A DNA stretch of 64,000 nucleotides from an uncultured Fibrobacter sp. GTDB taxonomy: Bacteria; Fibrobacterota; Fibrobacteria; Fibrobacterales; Fibrobacteraceae. How positions within the stretch are numbered: the stretch's first letter is position 1; each line of letters begins with the position of its first letter. The stretch lies in the NCBI GenBank assembly GCA_946408125.1, contig CAMJQW010000004.1, forward strand, positions 36,946 through 100,945. Reading direction: 5' to 3'. Shown piece by piece: positions 19,001 to 26,687 of the stretch. Made by a program: the position numbers and the translations under genes. Below the pieces are notes generated by a model. The model was not told where the DNA came from. It did no database searches and worked only from the letters and a program-made list of their open reading frames with translations.

Positions 19001-19086
19001 GAACCCAGGGGGAATTCGACCTGGGCCAATGCCTGGCTACAGAAAAAGGCTACGACAAAAAATGTTAAAAAGCGGGTACGAAACAT
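16003..19086 (-). CDS. Secreted pectate-lyase-superfamily (GH55/GH28-like) protein with two beta-helix domains and sorting tail
   Basis: 1027 residues from ATG 19086, where an AGAGG SD and a signal peptide (MFRTRFLTFFVVAFFCSQALA) agree. Two Pectate_lyase_3-type repeats are visible: NVRKAPYNAKGDGKTDDTEAIQKAL near the N-terminus and, around residue 370, a D-Y-G-G-K-K-N-T-G-S-D-D-A-K-A-I-Q-D-A copy followed by YFPPGGRWTI. This two-copy layout is like GH55 exo-beta-1,3-glucanases, but catalysis cannot be confirmed. Around residues 760-900 is a DNRLRE/CBM96-like domain (KIYLKFDLSALPG), and the last 50 residues look like a secretion tail (FPTGRYTLKIIGEAFTAEQKFYILN, in parts). It is cotranscribed with the lipoprotein at 14253. 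Confidence 0.75.
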   Translation of the reverse strand: MFRTRFLTFFVVAFFCSQALAQVEFPLGSEVVNVRKAPYNAKGDGKTDDTEAIQKALNDHPNGDYIIYLPHGIYKITNTLTWPEGQKPEDSYKRTILQGQSMGGTIIKLEDNCQGFDNADFPAPVIMTGEGPKVKQRNAIRDLTIRTGKGNAGAIGIRFNAGIQGTINNVKVYSGDSAGIYGIDMGFTENIGPLLLKNVEVNGFGVGVYTGGAMNGMTLEHVTLGGQTKYGFVNDGQTVAVRGLRFKGSVPAVYNRGKNASLVMVDGTLEYNPPKGGKSKATTAIVNESNLFARSIMTSKFQTKIKSTKKAFGEVFIGNEIIEFATQASQQLCHSPKQSMRVPVAETPYFSEQKADNWISIAGDYGGKKNTGSDDAKAIQDAIDDGAETIYFPPGGRWTINRDIYIRNRVRWILGTEGRIDGKGKFIIEDGAFNELTIERFSEFGNGIILKSRRTVLLKNMMFKSFESAEVGTGDVYMEDVSVGTIQLNYQKFWGRQITMSGDTKGPKIQNNGGTLWILGLTARDGNTVLQNFNKGFAELLGVHVIASDKAKNRPMFINDNSSLSIAGLKETLTRGNPFPKIVEESRQGSAIYALMAADQEKNESGGSMVSLYTGYAPKQGANEKPTAKVAKEMLLVQPNKLRLSGEVEDDGRGDGLCRVPVEWKKVSGPGKAMFSDSTSYETDVTFTSSGRYNVTFTANDGYLTGADTGKIYVFDKRYTTLDHTGDNIPSGRGADTWISQFDNYSPHNTDDALHVSNVKDQGGKIYLKFDLSALPGPLFDAALKLEFDPDSIKKPVQLNIFGLKENSKNMNFGEERLGVDWRDDELTWENAPANIRDQTGGQFNIRKNSGGGIDTKYADFLGIITINPKAPLGAFLRTPTLTEFFKRKHESGLYTLILTAVEPGETLVKSKQAGKNLAPSLFVGYFNNEKSVTGDAMDGGYTLTKVNIDIYSLDCDFDLTVGYPQFVQIEILNEFGKRMLVVAARELAGEKKTHFKFKAIAFPTGRYTLKIIGEAFTAEQKFYILN

Positions 19087-19175
19087 AACAACCTCTTTTT
19101 GGGGTCCTCTGCCTTGAAAAATACCTTTTTCCAAACAAAAAAGGGCTTGGCGGTTGCAAAATATGCGTCTAAAAC

Positions 19176-19187
19176 TACATTTGTGAA
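19176..19187 (+). promoter_or_regulatory. Leaderless-type promoter element of the 19188 gene
   Basis: TACATTTG starts at 19176; TACATT is 6 bases before ATG 19188 and no SD is present. A TTG 19 bases upstream of the box could be the -33 element. Confidence 0.45.
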
Positions 19188-20783
19188 ATGAATTTCAGAA
19201 AAGTTCGCAAAGAGCCCCTTTGGGCCGCCTTGTTCATCGTTTCCGTGGCGTCGGGTGCGCATGCCGCATCACCGGTTCTCGGCCCCGAAAACACGCGGAA
19301 TCTGAGGACGCTCGAGACCGCCCCTATGTTGTTCGAATACCACCGCCAGACGGTGGGCGATGAGCGTCAGTACTTCACGTACCCGAGGCGCGACACGACC
19401 TTCCGCAAGCAATTCCAGAGCACCGAAGCGAACGCGCTCCTGTATTACGACAACGTGCAGGGGCCCGCCATTTCGGGACACGGGCATGCGGTAAATTGTG
19501 ATGCGAACGATACCTCCTGCATCGCTGCAGCGAAGGAACTCTATGCGAAGGACCCGCGTTTCGGGATTGCGGCGAGCCTCGTCGGTGGCATGGACTACCG
19601 CGGAGGCGAAGCCTTGGGCGATACCATATGGCCGGGAATGGACGGCGGACTCTACGTGCGCGGCTTTGCCGATTCCGTGGACTTCGTGCTCGACGCACGC
19701 ATCTATAGCGAAGGACATTCCGCTGAATACCCGCGTTCCTGGGACCGCGAATTTCTGGAAGTGCAGAAGGAAGAGAATAATTCCGGCGTGGAGTACACGA
19801 GCTACGCGCGCTACCGTACGCATTTCGCGTTCAATCACGACTGGCTGCGTCTGGATTTCGGCCGCGACGTGATGCATTGGGGCCCGGGCTACTACAACAA
19901 CTTGACGCTCAACCAGTTTGCGCTCCCGTACAACATGATGAGCTTGGACCTGGTGATTGGACCCCTGCGCGTGATGAGCTTCTATGGCGACATGCGCATC
20001 TACAACAACAGCATGAGTGATGGGAACAAGGATGACCGCAACGTGTTCGGGCACCGCTATGAACTCGCCATCGGGAATGCGACATTCGGCATCAGCGAAC
20101 TGCAGGTGCAGTACGACAACCTCAAACCGTGGCTGTTCGTACCTACGGCGCCGCTGTTCATGGAAAAGGGCAACTATAGCGAAAACTCCAACAACGGTTC
20201 GCTCGCGTTTGATTTCAACTACCGCCTGTTCAGCATGGCGCGTATCTATACGGAATTCTTCCTCGACGACATGGAATCCCCGATAAGCCTGGTGAAGAAC
20301 GATAACATAGAAGCCAAATGGGCCTGGATGGCGGGTATGCAAGCGGGACATGACTTTTATTTCTCCGGGCACAGGCTCGAAGCCGGTACAATTTTCGAAT
20401 ACGCCCGCGTGGAACCGTACGTTTATAGCCACTTCGTTGAGAATACGGCGCAGATAGCGAACCTCGGGTATCCCCTTGGGAACCCGGGCGGCCCGAATAG
20501 CCGCACCATAGATTGGACACTGTATGGCCGCCTCGACGGCCGCATCTTCGCGGGGTTGCACAATCGCTGGTTCTGGAAGGGGACGGATTACGGCTCGGCT
20601 CTGAATGATACGACGCCCACGCGCAACCACATGAAAATCCACAAGAAGTTCTTGGACGGCGCAAAAATGCAGTATTCCCTTTCGCCCGCGCTCAGTTACG
20701 AGGGCCAGTTCGTGAGCTTCATGGGTGAGCTTTCGCTGATCGACGACAAGAAGGTGTATCTCCGCGCAGGATTCAAGTGGTGA
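19188..20783 (+). CDS. Outer-membrane beta-barrel, capsule assembly Wzi-like
   Basis: 531 residues with an export signal (cleavage near GAHAAS). The sequence alternates short amphipathic strands with aromatic turns, as in an outer-membrane barrel. The segment LDFGRDVMHWGPGYYNNLTLNQ matches the GR...WGPG hallmark of Wzi-type capsule assembly barrels, which bind capsular polysaccharide at the cell surface. The C-terminal strands end in a basic residue pair with an aromatic (YLRAGFKW), normal for barrels. Fibrobacter capsules are not characterised enough to assign a substrate. The stop overlaps the next gene's ATG (TGATG), so expression is coupled to the U32 gene. Confidence 0.7.
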   Translation: MNFRKVRKEPLWAALFIVSVASGAHAASPVLGPENTRNLRTLETAPMLFEYHRQTVGDERQYFTYPRRDTTFRKQFQSTEANALLYYDNVQGPAISGHGHAVNCDANDTSCIAAAKELYAKDPRFGIAASLVGGMDYRGGEALGDTIWPGMDGGLYVRGFADSVDFVLDARIYSEGHSAEYPRSWDREFLEVQKEENNSGVEYTSYARYRTHFAFNHDWLRLDFGRDVMHWGPGYYNNLTLNQFALPYNMMSLDLVIGPLRVMSFYGDMRIYNNSMSDGNKDDRNVFGHRYELAIGNATFGISELQVQYDNLKPWLFVPTAPLFMEKGNYSENSNNGSLAFDFNYRLFSMARIYTEFFLDDMESPISLVKNDNIEAKWAWMAGMQAGHDFYFSGHRLEAGTIFEYARVEPYVYSHFVENTAQIANLGYPLGNPGGPNSRTIDWTLYGRLDGRIFAGLHNRWFWKGTDYGSALNDTTPTRNHMKIHKKFLDGAKMQYSLSPALSYEGQFVSFMGELSLIDDKKVYLRAGFKW

Positions 20784-22105
20784 TGACTAAACCTGAACTT
20801 TTGGCTCCGGCGGGTGACTTGACCCGCATGAAATATGCGTTTGCCTACGGTGCGGACGCCGTGTATGCGGGACAGCCTGCCTTTAGCCTCCGTTCCCGCG
20901 AGAATGGATTCAAGAATTTGGATGACCTTGCCGAAGGGATCGCTTACGCACATGCCCGCGGAAAGAAATTCTACTTGACGAGCAACGTGATTGCGAGGAA
21001 TACGAAGGTGGAACCTTTCCAGAAGGCGCTCCTTGCCGCATTGGAACTGAAGCCTGACGCTCTGATCGTTGCCGATGCGGGCTTTGTCGGGTGGCTCCGC
21101 AAGGTGTCTCCCGAAACGGAAATTCACCTTTCGGTGCAGGCGAACACGACGAATTACCTGACGGCGCAATTCTGGCATGATTTGGGTGTACGGCGCATTA
21201 TTTTGAGCCGTGAACTTCGCTTGTCTGAAATTTTGGAGATAAAGGAACGTGTTCCTGGGCTCGAACTGGAGGTGTTCGTCCACGGCGCCGTCTGTATGGC
21301 GATGTCCGGACGGTGTATGCTCAGCAACTGGGTCACGCACCGCGACGCAAACCAGGGCGCCTGCGACAACAGCTGCCGCATGCCTTACAGGCTCTACGCG
21401 AACGAGGGCCCGCAGTGCGACGGTTACCGCGAACACGAAGGCAATTTTAGCTTGCAGAGGACGGACCGCCCCGAGCTTGATCCGGTGGCGCTTGACGAGG
21501 ATACGTGGGGAACTTACTTCATGAGCAGCCGCGACCTCTGCGCGCTGGACGTGGTTCCCGAGCTGGTGCGCGGTGGCCTCGATTCGTTCAAAATCGAGGG
21601 GCGCACGCGTTCCGTGTATTACTTGAGCCAAGTGGTGCGTGCCTACCGTATGGCGATTGACGCGTGCGCGTCCGCACTCCGTGCGGACGGACCGTGCACC
21701 GTGGACTGCGTTCCTGCGGAATCCCGCAGGGCCATCAGCTGCGTGGACGGTCGCGGCTTCATGCCTGGATTCTTGCGCGGTCCCTTGCCGCAGAACTACG
21801 AGAGTACGCACGTGAATGCCGAGGGCGGTTGCGTTTGTGCGCAGGTCCTCGGGTGCGACATGCAGGCGGGAGGGTTCCGCGTGAACGTCAAGAACCCGTT
21901 CTCCCCGGGCGATTCCATCGAGCTGATGACGCCTTCAGGAATGCATCCCTGCGAGGTCAAGGGAATGCTCAACTTCAGGGGCGAGCATGCGGACCGGCTT
22001 AACCCGGGTACGGAAGGACTCGTGCTTGTTCCGGACGATGTGTTGCAGAACACGGAGAATGCCGAATTTGCGTTCCTTGTGAGGATGGACACGGCAAAAT
22101 CCTGA
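20783..22105 (+). CDS. Peptidase U32 family protein (TrhP-like tRNA hydroxylation protein)
   Basis: 440 residues from ATG 20783, which overlaps the previous TGA as TGATG; GTG codons at 20777 and 20780 are alternatives. It has the U32 N-terminal signature PELLAPAGDLTRMKYAFAYGADAVY and the segment VHGAVCMAMSGRCMLSNWVTHRDANQGAC, in which conserved Cys residues could bind an Fe-S cluster, as in TrhP (YegQ) that is needed for 5-hydroxyuridine in tRNA. Length is close to TrhP (about 450) and shorter than RlhA. Despite the name, members are not known to be peptidases here. The neighbour, a Wzi-like barrel, gives no clue. Confidence 0.85.
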   Translation: MTKPELLAPAGDLTRMKYAFAYGADAVYAGQPAFSLRSRENGFKNLDDLAEGIAYAHARGKKFYLTSNVIARNTKVEPFQKALLAALELKPDALIVADAGFVGWLRKVSPETEIHLSVQANTTNYLTAQFWHDLGVRRIILSRELRLSEILEIKERVPGLELEVFVHGAVCMAMSGRCMLSNWVTHRDANQGACDNSCRMPYRLYANEGPQCDGYREHEGNFSLQRTDRPELDPVALDEDTWGTYFMSSRDLCALDVVPELVRGGLDSFKIEGRTRSVYYLSQVVRAYRMAIDACASALRADGPCTVDCVPAESRRAISCVDGRGFMPGFLRGPLPQNYESTHVNAEGGCVCAQVLGCDMQAGGFRVNVKNPFSPGDSIELMTPSGMHPCEVKGMLNFRGEHADRLNPGTEGLVLVPDDVLQNTENAEFAFLVRMDTAKS

Positions 22106-22114
22106 AGGAAAACA

Positions 22115-22126
22115 TAAATTTGGGCT
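22115..22126 (+). promoter_or_regulatory. Leaderless-type promoter element of the 22127 gene
   Basis: TAAATTTG starts at 22115 and fits TAnnTTTG; TAAATT is 6 bases before ATG 22127. GAAGGA lies upstream of the box, outside the likely transcript. Confidence 0.42.
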
Positions 22127-22558
22127 ATGGCAGTCGACGAAGCGACGAAAAAAAAGGACGAACTGGAACTCTACCAGATAGACGATAGGGCGATAGTACC
22201 TTTCTTCAGGGATCACCTTGAAGATCTGAAGCGCTTTCTCAACGAGCACAAGGGACAGAATCTGTCTCTCCTGGTAATGCTCAAGCAGTTCATCCGCACA
22301 TACCGGATGCCTTTCAATATGCAGCGCTACATGGAAGTGCAGCGCACGTTCATCCAGCAGAGCATTCACGAAAAGATGCAGGACCGGCAGGCCGCCGTGA
22401 GCCACTGGATCCAGGAACACGCGGGCCGTCACCGCGACCGCATGATCCAGTTGCAATGCCTGTACCTGGACCGCGTCAAGGAAAAGCTCCTGCCCGAAAT
22501 CGAGGCGCTGCTCGACCGCCGTATCGAGGCCCTTCAGGCCAAGAAAAACGATAAATAA
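22127..22558 (+). CDS. Small helical cytoplasmic protein of unknown function
   Basis: 143 residues, no signal peptide or membrane segment. It is very rich in charged helix formers and Gln, with a central hydrophobic helix (LLVMLKQFIRTYRMPF). I recognise no family. The ATG is 6 bases after a TAAATTTG box, so it probably has its own leaderless transcript. A U32 gene lies upstream and a lipoprotein gene downstream, without overlap. Confidence 0.7.
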   Translation: MAVDEATKKKDELELYQIDDRAIVPFFRDHLEDLKRFLNEHKGQNLSLLVMLKQFIRTYRMPFNMQRYMEVQRTFIQQSIHEKMQDRQAAVSHWIQEHAGRHRDRMIQLQCLYLDRVKEKLLPEIEALLDRRIEALQAKKNDK

Positions 22559-22709
22559 AATTTACAATCGGCAAAAAACATCTAAGTCTTTGTCGTACAT
22601 CACATTTTTTTGGGAAAGGGCCGTAAATTGGTTTTTTCCTGTTTTTCTTATTAAAGAAAAAAATATATATTTCACGAGGTTAGAAATAATTTTACAAAGA
22701 GGTAACCAC

Positions 22710-23705
22710 ATGAAAAAGATTCTCGGACTCTTGGCAATCTGCTCCCTTGTAGCTTGCAACGATTCCAGCGAAACCGTCGCCGCTCCGGCGTTCGGCGGAA
22801 ACCAACAGGCTCAGGACACGCGTACGCAGGAGCAAATCGCGGATTCCATCGCCAAGCACATGGCTGACTCCATCGCGGCCCTCAACGGTCAGGGACAGCT
22901 GATGTCTTCTAATGCTTTGGTGATGAGCAGCGATGCCGGTGTCATGATGTCCAGCAGCAGCGCTCCGGTCATCGTTGGCCAGTCCAGCAGCTCCGCTGTT
23001 GTCCAGTCCAGCAGTTCCGTGGTTGGCCAGTCCAGCAGCTCCACGGTCGTAAGGTCCAGCTCCGCGGTTACTCCGAAGTCGAGCGCGACTGTCGCCGCGG
23101 ATGATGGCGTGTTCAAACTTGAACTGTGGGATGCTGCCGATGGTGAAGCGCAGGTCCCGACCGGCAACTCGACCGGTGGCTGGTGGTATGGTTACGCAGA
23201 TGATCTGGGTTCTGAAATCACTTGGGCCGCCGAACCGGAAGATGGTGACATGACGCCCGTGATTGCAGCATGCGGAGGCATTTGCGGTGATTTCGTCATT
23301 GGCGAAGGTGATGCCGAAGAAGGTATATACCCGTACCTCGGCTTTGCATTCGGCTATGCCAAGAATGAGAACCTTACCGGCGATGCTACTTCCGTTAAGG
23401 GCATCTGCGTTACCTACACCTATTCCGGTACCGCTTCGTTCGTTATCGAACTCGGCATGACCAAGTCTCAAGAAGATAAGCTTGGAAGCGCCCTCCCGGT
23501 AGCACCCTTGCCGAAGGGCACCAAGAAGACGGTTGACTACAAGTGGAGCGAATTTGAACAGCCGGATTGGGCTAAGAAGCCGATGAGCGGTCCTGAAGCT
23601 GCGGCTGATCTTAAGTCCATCAAGTTCAAGTTTGCGGATGTCTCCGGTGGCGAAAGCGGTTCCTTTGCCGTCTACAAGGTCGGCCCGTACGGCGGCTGCA
23701 ACTAA
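22710..23705 (+). CDS. Lipoprotein with Ser-rich linker and possible carbohydrate-binding C-domain
   Basis: 331 residues from ATG 22710, which has an AGAGGT SD and a lipoprotein signal (MKKILGLLAICSLVAC); the longer in-frame start at 22590 only adds a promoter-like AT-rich stretch. Residues about 70-130 are repeats of Q-S-S-S-S-x-V-V. The C-terminal 200 residues start FKLELWDAADGEAQVPTG and contain SVKGICVTYTYSG and DLKSIKFKFADVSGG, a layout like the CBM11-like/cellulose-binding modules found with Fibrobacter cellulases (compare the GH5 protein in this window). So it may be a surface lipoprotein that binds glycans. It is followed by a terminator. Confidence 0.78.
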   Translation: MKKILGLLAICSLVACNDSSETVAAPAFGGNQQAQDTRTQEQIADSIAKHMADSIAALNGQGQLMSSNALVMSSDAGVMMSSSSAPVIVGQSSSSAVVQSSSSVVGQSSSSTVVRSSSAVTPKSSATVAADDGVFKLELWDAADGEAQVPTGNSTGGWWYGYADDLGSEITWAAEPEDGDMTPVIAACGGICGDFVIGEGDAEEGIYPYLGFAFGYAKNENLTGDATSVKGICVTYTYSGTASFVIELGMTKSQEDKLGSALPVAPLPKGTKKTVDYKWSEFEQPDWAKKPMSGPEAAADLKSIKFKFADVSGGESGSFAVYKVGPYGGCN

Positions 23706-23725
23706 TCGCCTGATTTCAAGGATTT

Positions 23726-23759
23726 AAAAAGAACACTCCTTCGGGGGCGTTCTTTTTTT
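23726..23759 (+). terminator. Intrinsic terminator after the 22710 lipoprotein gene
   Basis: GAACACTCC (23731-23739), tetraloop TTCG, GGGGCGTTC with one mismatch, then seven T. Confidence 0.85.
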
Positions 23760-23827
23760 GTGCAAAGGGCTCGGGCCGCACTATGCCCGGGATGTCATGA
23801 CGGGCATCATGTTCGGCGCGTGTGCTA

Positions 23828-24454
23828 TTATTTTCCGAGGGCCTTCTTGAGGGCGCGGATGGCGTTCCCGCGGTGGCTGATGGCCTTCTTTTCTTCGAGT
23901 TCCATCTGGGCGAAGGTGCGGTCGAATCCGTCAGGCACGAACAGCGGGTCGTAGCCGAACCCCATGTCGCCGACGGGTGCGCGGTTGATTTGCCCGCGGC
24001 ATTCGCCTTCGAAAATCTTGGGTTCGCTGATGGAAAGATTTCCGTCTGTGTCCCTGGTGATAGTCTGGTACGAAAGCGCGCAGAAATAGCGGGCCTTGCG
24101 GTCCTCGATGTTTTCCATCTTTTTAAGGAGCAGTTCGTTGTTGCTCTCGTCGGCACCGTGGATGCCACTGTAGCGAGCGCTGTAGATGCCGGGTTCGCCG
24201 TTGAGTGCGAAGACTTCGAGTCCGGAATCGTCGGCGAGCACGGTCGCTTCGATGTTGCGGTCTTTGAGCCAGCGGGCCGTGGTCGACGACTTGATGATGG
24301 CGTTCTCGGCAAAGCTCTTGCCGTCTTCCACGATATCCTCGTCGAATCCGATGTCCTTGAGGGTCTTGAATTCGTAATGTTCGGTGCCCAGAATGTGGGC
24401 GAAATCCCTGATCTTGCCGGCGCTCCCGGTCGCGATAACGAAAAGGTGTTTCAT
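23828..24454 (-). CDS. rdgB: dITP/XTP pyrophosphatase (non-canonical purine NTPase)
   Basis: 208 residues, cytoplasmic house-cleaning enzyme of the HAM1 family that removes dITP, ITP and XTP from the nucleotide pool. The N-terminal substrate motif ATGSAGKIRDF has the conserved Lys14, and ADDSGLEVFALNGEPGIYSARYSG (in part) is the family signature with the catalytic/metal Asp residues; HRGNAIRALKK near the end is also conserved. Start ATG 24454 is clear by homology although no good SD is present. A TM2 gene lies upstream on the same strand. Confidence 0.93.
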   Translation of the reverse strand: MKHLFVIATGSAGKIRDFAHILGTEHYEFKTLKDIGFDEDIVEDGKSFAENAIIKSSTTARWLKDRNIEATVLADDSGLEVFALNGEPGIYSARYSGIHGADESNNELLLKKMENIEDRKARYFCALSYQTITRDTDGNLSISEPKIFEGECRGQINRAPVGDMGFGYDPLFVPDGFDRTFAQMELEEKKAISHRGNAIRALKKALGK

Positions 24455-24504
24455 TTTTGAAGTGGCCAGTAAATAGTAGGCAGTGGGTTGCTCAATGCGA
24501 TCTG

Positions 24505-24520
24505 ACTACTAATTAGTAGT
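24505..24520. repeat. 16-base perfect palindrome
   Basis: ACTACTAATTAGTAGT, overlapping the stop codon of the TM2 gene (24513). It may be a weak hairpin or part of a degenerate AACCACT/AGTGGTT type repeat that also occurs at 48518. No T tract follows. Confidence 0.4.
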
Positions 24521-24704
24521 GGGTCGGTTTAAAGAGGATGATGATGGCGTCGACGACAACGCCTACGCCGCATAGGCCCGCCGTGCAGAGCCACAGGATT
24601 CCGGTCCAGATTTTCCCTTCGTAGAATCTGTGTATGCCCAGGTATCCGAGCAGTATACAGAGGGCGAGGGCAATCCATTTGTTGTGTTCACCTTGTTTTG
24701 GCAT
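24513..24704 (-). CDS. TM2 domain protein
   Basis: 63 residues from ATG 24704 (GAGG SD just upstream; the longer frame from 24737 starts with an AT-rich leader). Sequence is MPKQGEHNKWIALALCILLGY with LGIHRFYEGKIWTGILWL: two short transmembrane segments separated by the GxHRFY turn that defines TM2 proteins. Role in bacteria is unknown. It is transcribed away from the AlgX-like gene starting at 24768. Confidence 0.85.
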   Translation of the reverse strand: MPKQGEHNKWIALALCILLGYLGIHRFYEGKIWTGILWLCTAGLCGVGVVVDAIIILFKPTHY

Positions 24705-24755
24705 AAAAACCTCAATTGTATAGTATAAATTTAGCAAATGCGTCGTTCAGATTTA

Positions 24756-24767
24756 TATATTGGGAAT
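24756..24767 (+). promoter_or_regulatory. Leaderless-type promoter element of the 24768 gene
   Basis: TATATT at 24756-24761, then 6 bases (GGGAAT), then GTG 24768. This spacing, the same as in several other genes here, supports the GTG start. Confidence 0.5.
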
Positions 24768-26687
24768 GTGAAAAAGATTATTTGTCCATTCGCCATTCTG
24801 CTCGGGCTCTGCGCCTGTGCTTCCGATAATCCGCGCCCGGCCACGGACTCCTCGTCCGAACCGGCAACCGCCTCTGCACAACCCCTGCCACAGTCTGTAC
24901 CTTCGACGCTGTTCGAGGTGAAGGCTTCGGGTGCAGACAAACAGGTGCGTGTCGTCGCGAAGCCGACGCTCGCCGCGCTCGATTACGCTGCTTACTCCGC
25001 CAACCCGATTCGCTTGGCAGGGAAGGACGAGAAACCTGAAAACTATGCGGGCAAGATGGCTTCGGCAAAGATTGCCGACTATCCGTTCCCGATGCTAGAA
25101 TCGCTTTCGGAGTCTGCTCCTGTTGCTGTTGCGGGCAGGCCGCCGCTTGCGTGGGAACCGCTTTCGAAGATCCTTTACGCGCAGACGGGTAACGACTCTC
25201 TTGGAATCTTGCTCAACGCGGTCGAGGCCGTCAAGTGGGACGAGCCCGAAGTGTTCCGCGCTTTCCAGACGGTTTCCAAGCTCTGGGGCGTTGCGCTGAC
25301 GGACGGCAGCGTGGAATGGTGGGTGGAAGTTTCGCCTGCCGCGTGGACCGGGCGCGCGCCGTTCTACGGCAAGCTCAAACTGGTGTCGGCAGGCGAGACT
25401 GCGGAAGTCCTGAATTATTACTTGACGGCCGAGATGGGCGCCGAGGATGCCATGAACTGGGTGCGCACGCTTTCGTCTTACTGGTATCCGACCCTGAATA
25501 CGGATTTGGAACAGCATACGCCGGGCGCTCCCTGGGAAGGCGGTAGGCCTTTCGCGGTGATGCGCGGTAACCCGATGGGGACTCCGATGTGGGTCGCCTT
25601 TGATGTTCCCGCCTTTGAGCTGAGCGACGAGGCGCTGCGTGCGAAGTTCGTTGCCGATTCCCTGGCGGAAGCGGGCGAGGTTGTTCCCGTGGACCGCTCC
25701 CTCGATACGAATTCGTCTTTCCGTCTCGAAACGCTTGCCTCGCTCGAAGGAGCTTGCCCGGCGAACGATGCTACGGCCAAGTTCCGCGACGCGCTCTCGA
25801 AGCAGCTGAAGAAACTCCCGAAGGAACAGAATGCCTGGGAATCTAACGGAATGCTTTGGTTCAGGCGCAACGCGAATTACCTGCTTGCCGACAAGATCAG
25901 CGGCCAGGACAGCCTGCACAATCCGCTCTCGCGCCTGCTGGAACTCAAGAAGTATCTCGATTCGCAGAATATCCAGCTGTTGGTGGTTCCGGTTCCTGTC
26001 AAGGAAGAAATCTATGCCGACAAGATTGTGGCCGGGACTCCGGCGGATCTCTGCGTGAACGTGAACGGGCGTGAATTCTTCCGCGAAATGCTTGCCGCGG
26101 GCCTCGACGTGCTTGACCTCTATCCGGCGCTCATGGCGGCCCGTGCGGGTGATGAACCGCCGCATTACAGCTACCAGCGCTACGATACGCACTGGGCGCT
26201 GCCGGGAATGCTTGCGGCTATGGAAATGCTCGCATCCCGCGTGACGCAGTACAGCTGGTACGCTTCTTCGGGCGCCCAGCCGGGAAGCTTGCAGATGCAG
26301 GAAACGACTACGGTTCGCGAAGGTGACCTCGTGGCGCACCTGCCCGATGCGGAAAAGCCGAAATATACTGCGGATACGTTGTCTGCAATGAAGATTTTCA
26401 AGGGCTCCAATCCTTACAAGGGCGGCAAGAATGCTCCGATTCTCCTGATGGGAGACTCCTTCACGGGAGTGTTCGAATCGGTGGACCAGAAGAGCGGCGG
26501 TCCGGGATCCCTGCTGGCTTATGCTACCGGCCTCGACGTGCAGGTGGTGACTAGCTGGGGTGGCGGCCCTGGCGTGTATCACCGCATGATGAAGATGACC
26601 AAGGATATGCAGAGCAAGCGACTCGTCATTTACATGATGACGGCCCGCGACTTCTGGCAATCCCCGATGGAATGGGATGGCCTGTAA
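24768..26687 (+). CDS. AlgX/AlgJ-like SGNH hydrolase lipoprotein
   Basis: 639 residues from GTG 24768. It is preferred over ATG 24738, because it is 6 bases after a TATATT box and gives a lipoprotein signal (MKKIICPFAILLGLCAC). An N-terminal region (about 60-330) is unassigned. The C-terminal third is an SGNH domain of the alginate O-acetyltransferase AlgX/AlgJ type: LLVVPVPVKEEIY, then the catalytic DTHW (Asp473, His475) and the catalytic Ser in GDSF (Ser564). Such proteins acetylate exopolysaccharide or other glycans in the periplasm. The next gene overlaps its end by 11 bases. No MBOAT acetyl-donor gene is in the window. Confidence 0.82.
   Translation: MKKIICPFAILLGLCACASDNPRPATDSSSEPATASAQPLPQSVPSTLFEVKASGADKQVRVVAKPTLAALDYAAYSANPIRLAGKDEKPENYAGKMASAKIADYPFPMLESLSESAPVAVAGRPPLAWEPLSKILYAQTGNDSLGILLNAVEAVKWDEPEVFRAFQTVSKLWGVALTDGSVEWWVEVSPAAWTGRAPFYGKLKLVSAGETAEVLNYYLTAEMGAEDAMNWVRTLSSYWYPTLNTDLEQHTPGAPWEGGRPFAVMRGNPMGTPMWVAFDVPAFELSDEALRAKFVADSLAEAGEVVPVDRSLDTNSSFRLETLASLEGACPANDATAKFRDALSKQLKKLPKEQNAWESNGMLWFRRNANYLLADKISGQDSLHNPLSRLLELKKYLDSQNIQLLVVPVPVKEEIYADKIVAGTPADLCVNVNGREFFREMLAAGLDVLDLYPALMAARAGDEPPHYSYQRYDTHWALPGMLAAMEMLASRVTQYSWYASSGAQPGSLQMQETTTVREGDLVAHLPDAEKPKYTADTLSAMKIFKGSNPYKGGKNAPILLMGDSFTGVFESVDQKSGGPGSLLAYATGLDVQVVTSWGGGPGVYHRMMKMTKDMQSKRLVIYMMTARDFWQSPMEWDGL

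Noticed and set aside
17455..19068. 537-codon plus-strand frame opposite the pectate-lyase-superfamily gene
   Set aside because: No signal peptide, domain or SD; rich in Val/Asp/Ala as typical shadow frames are.
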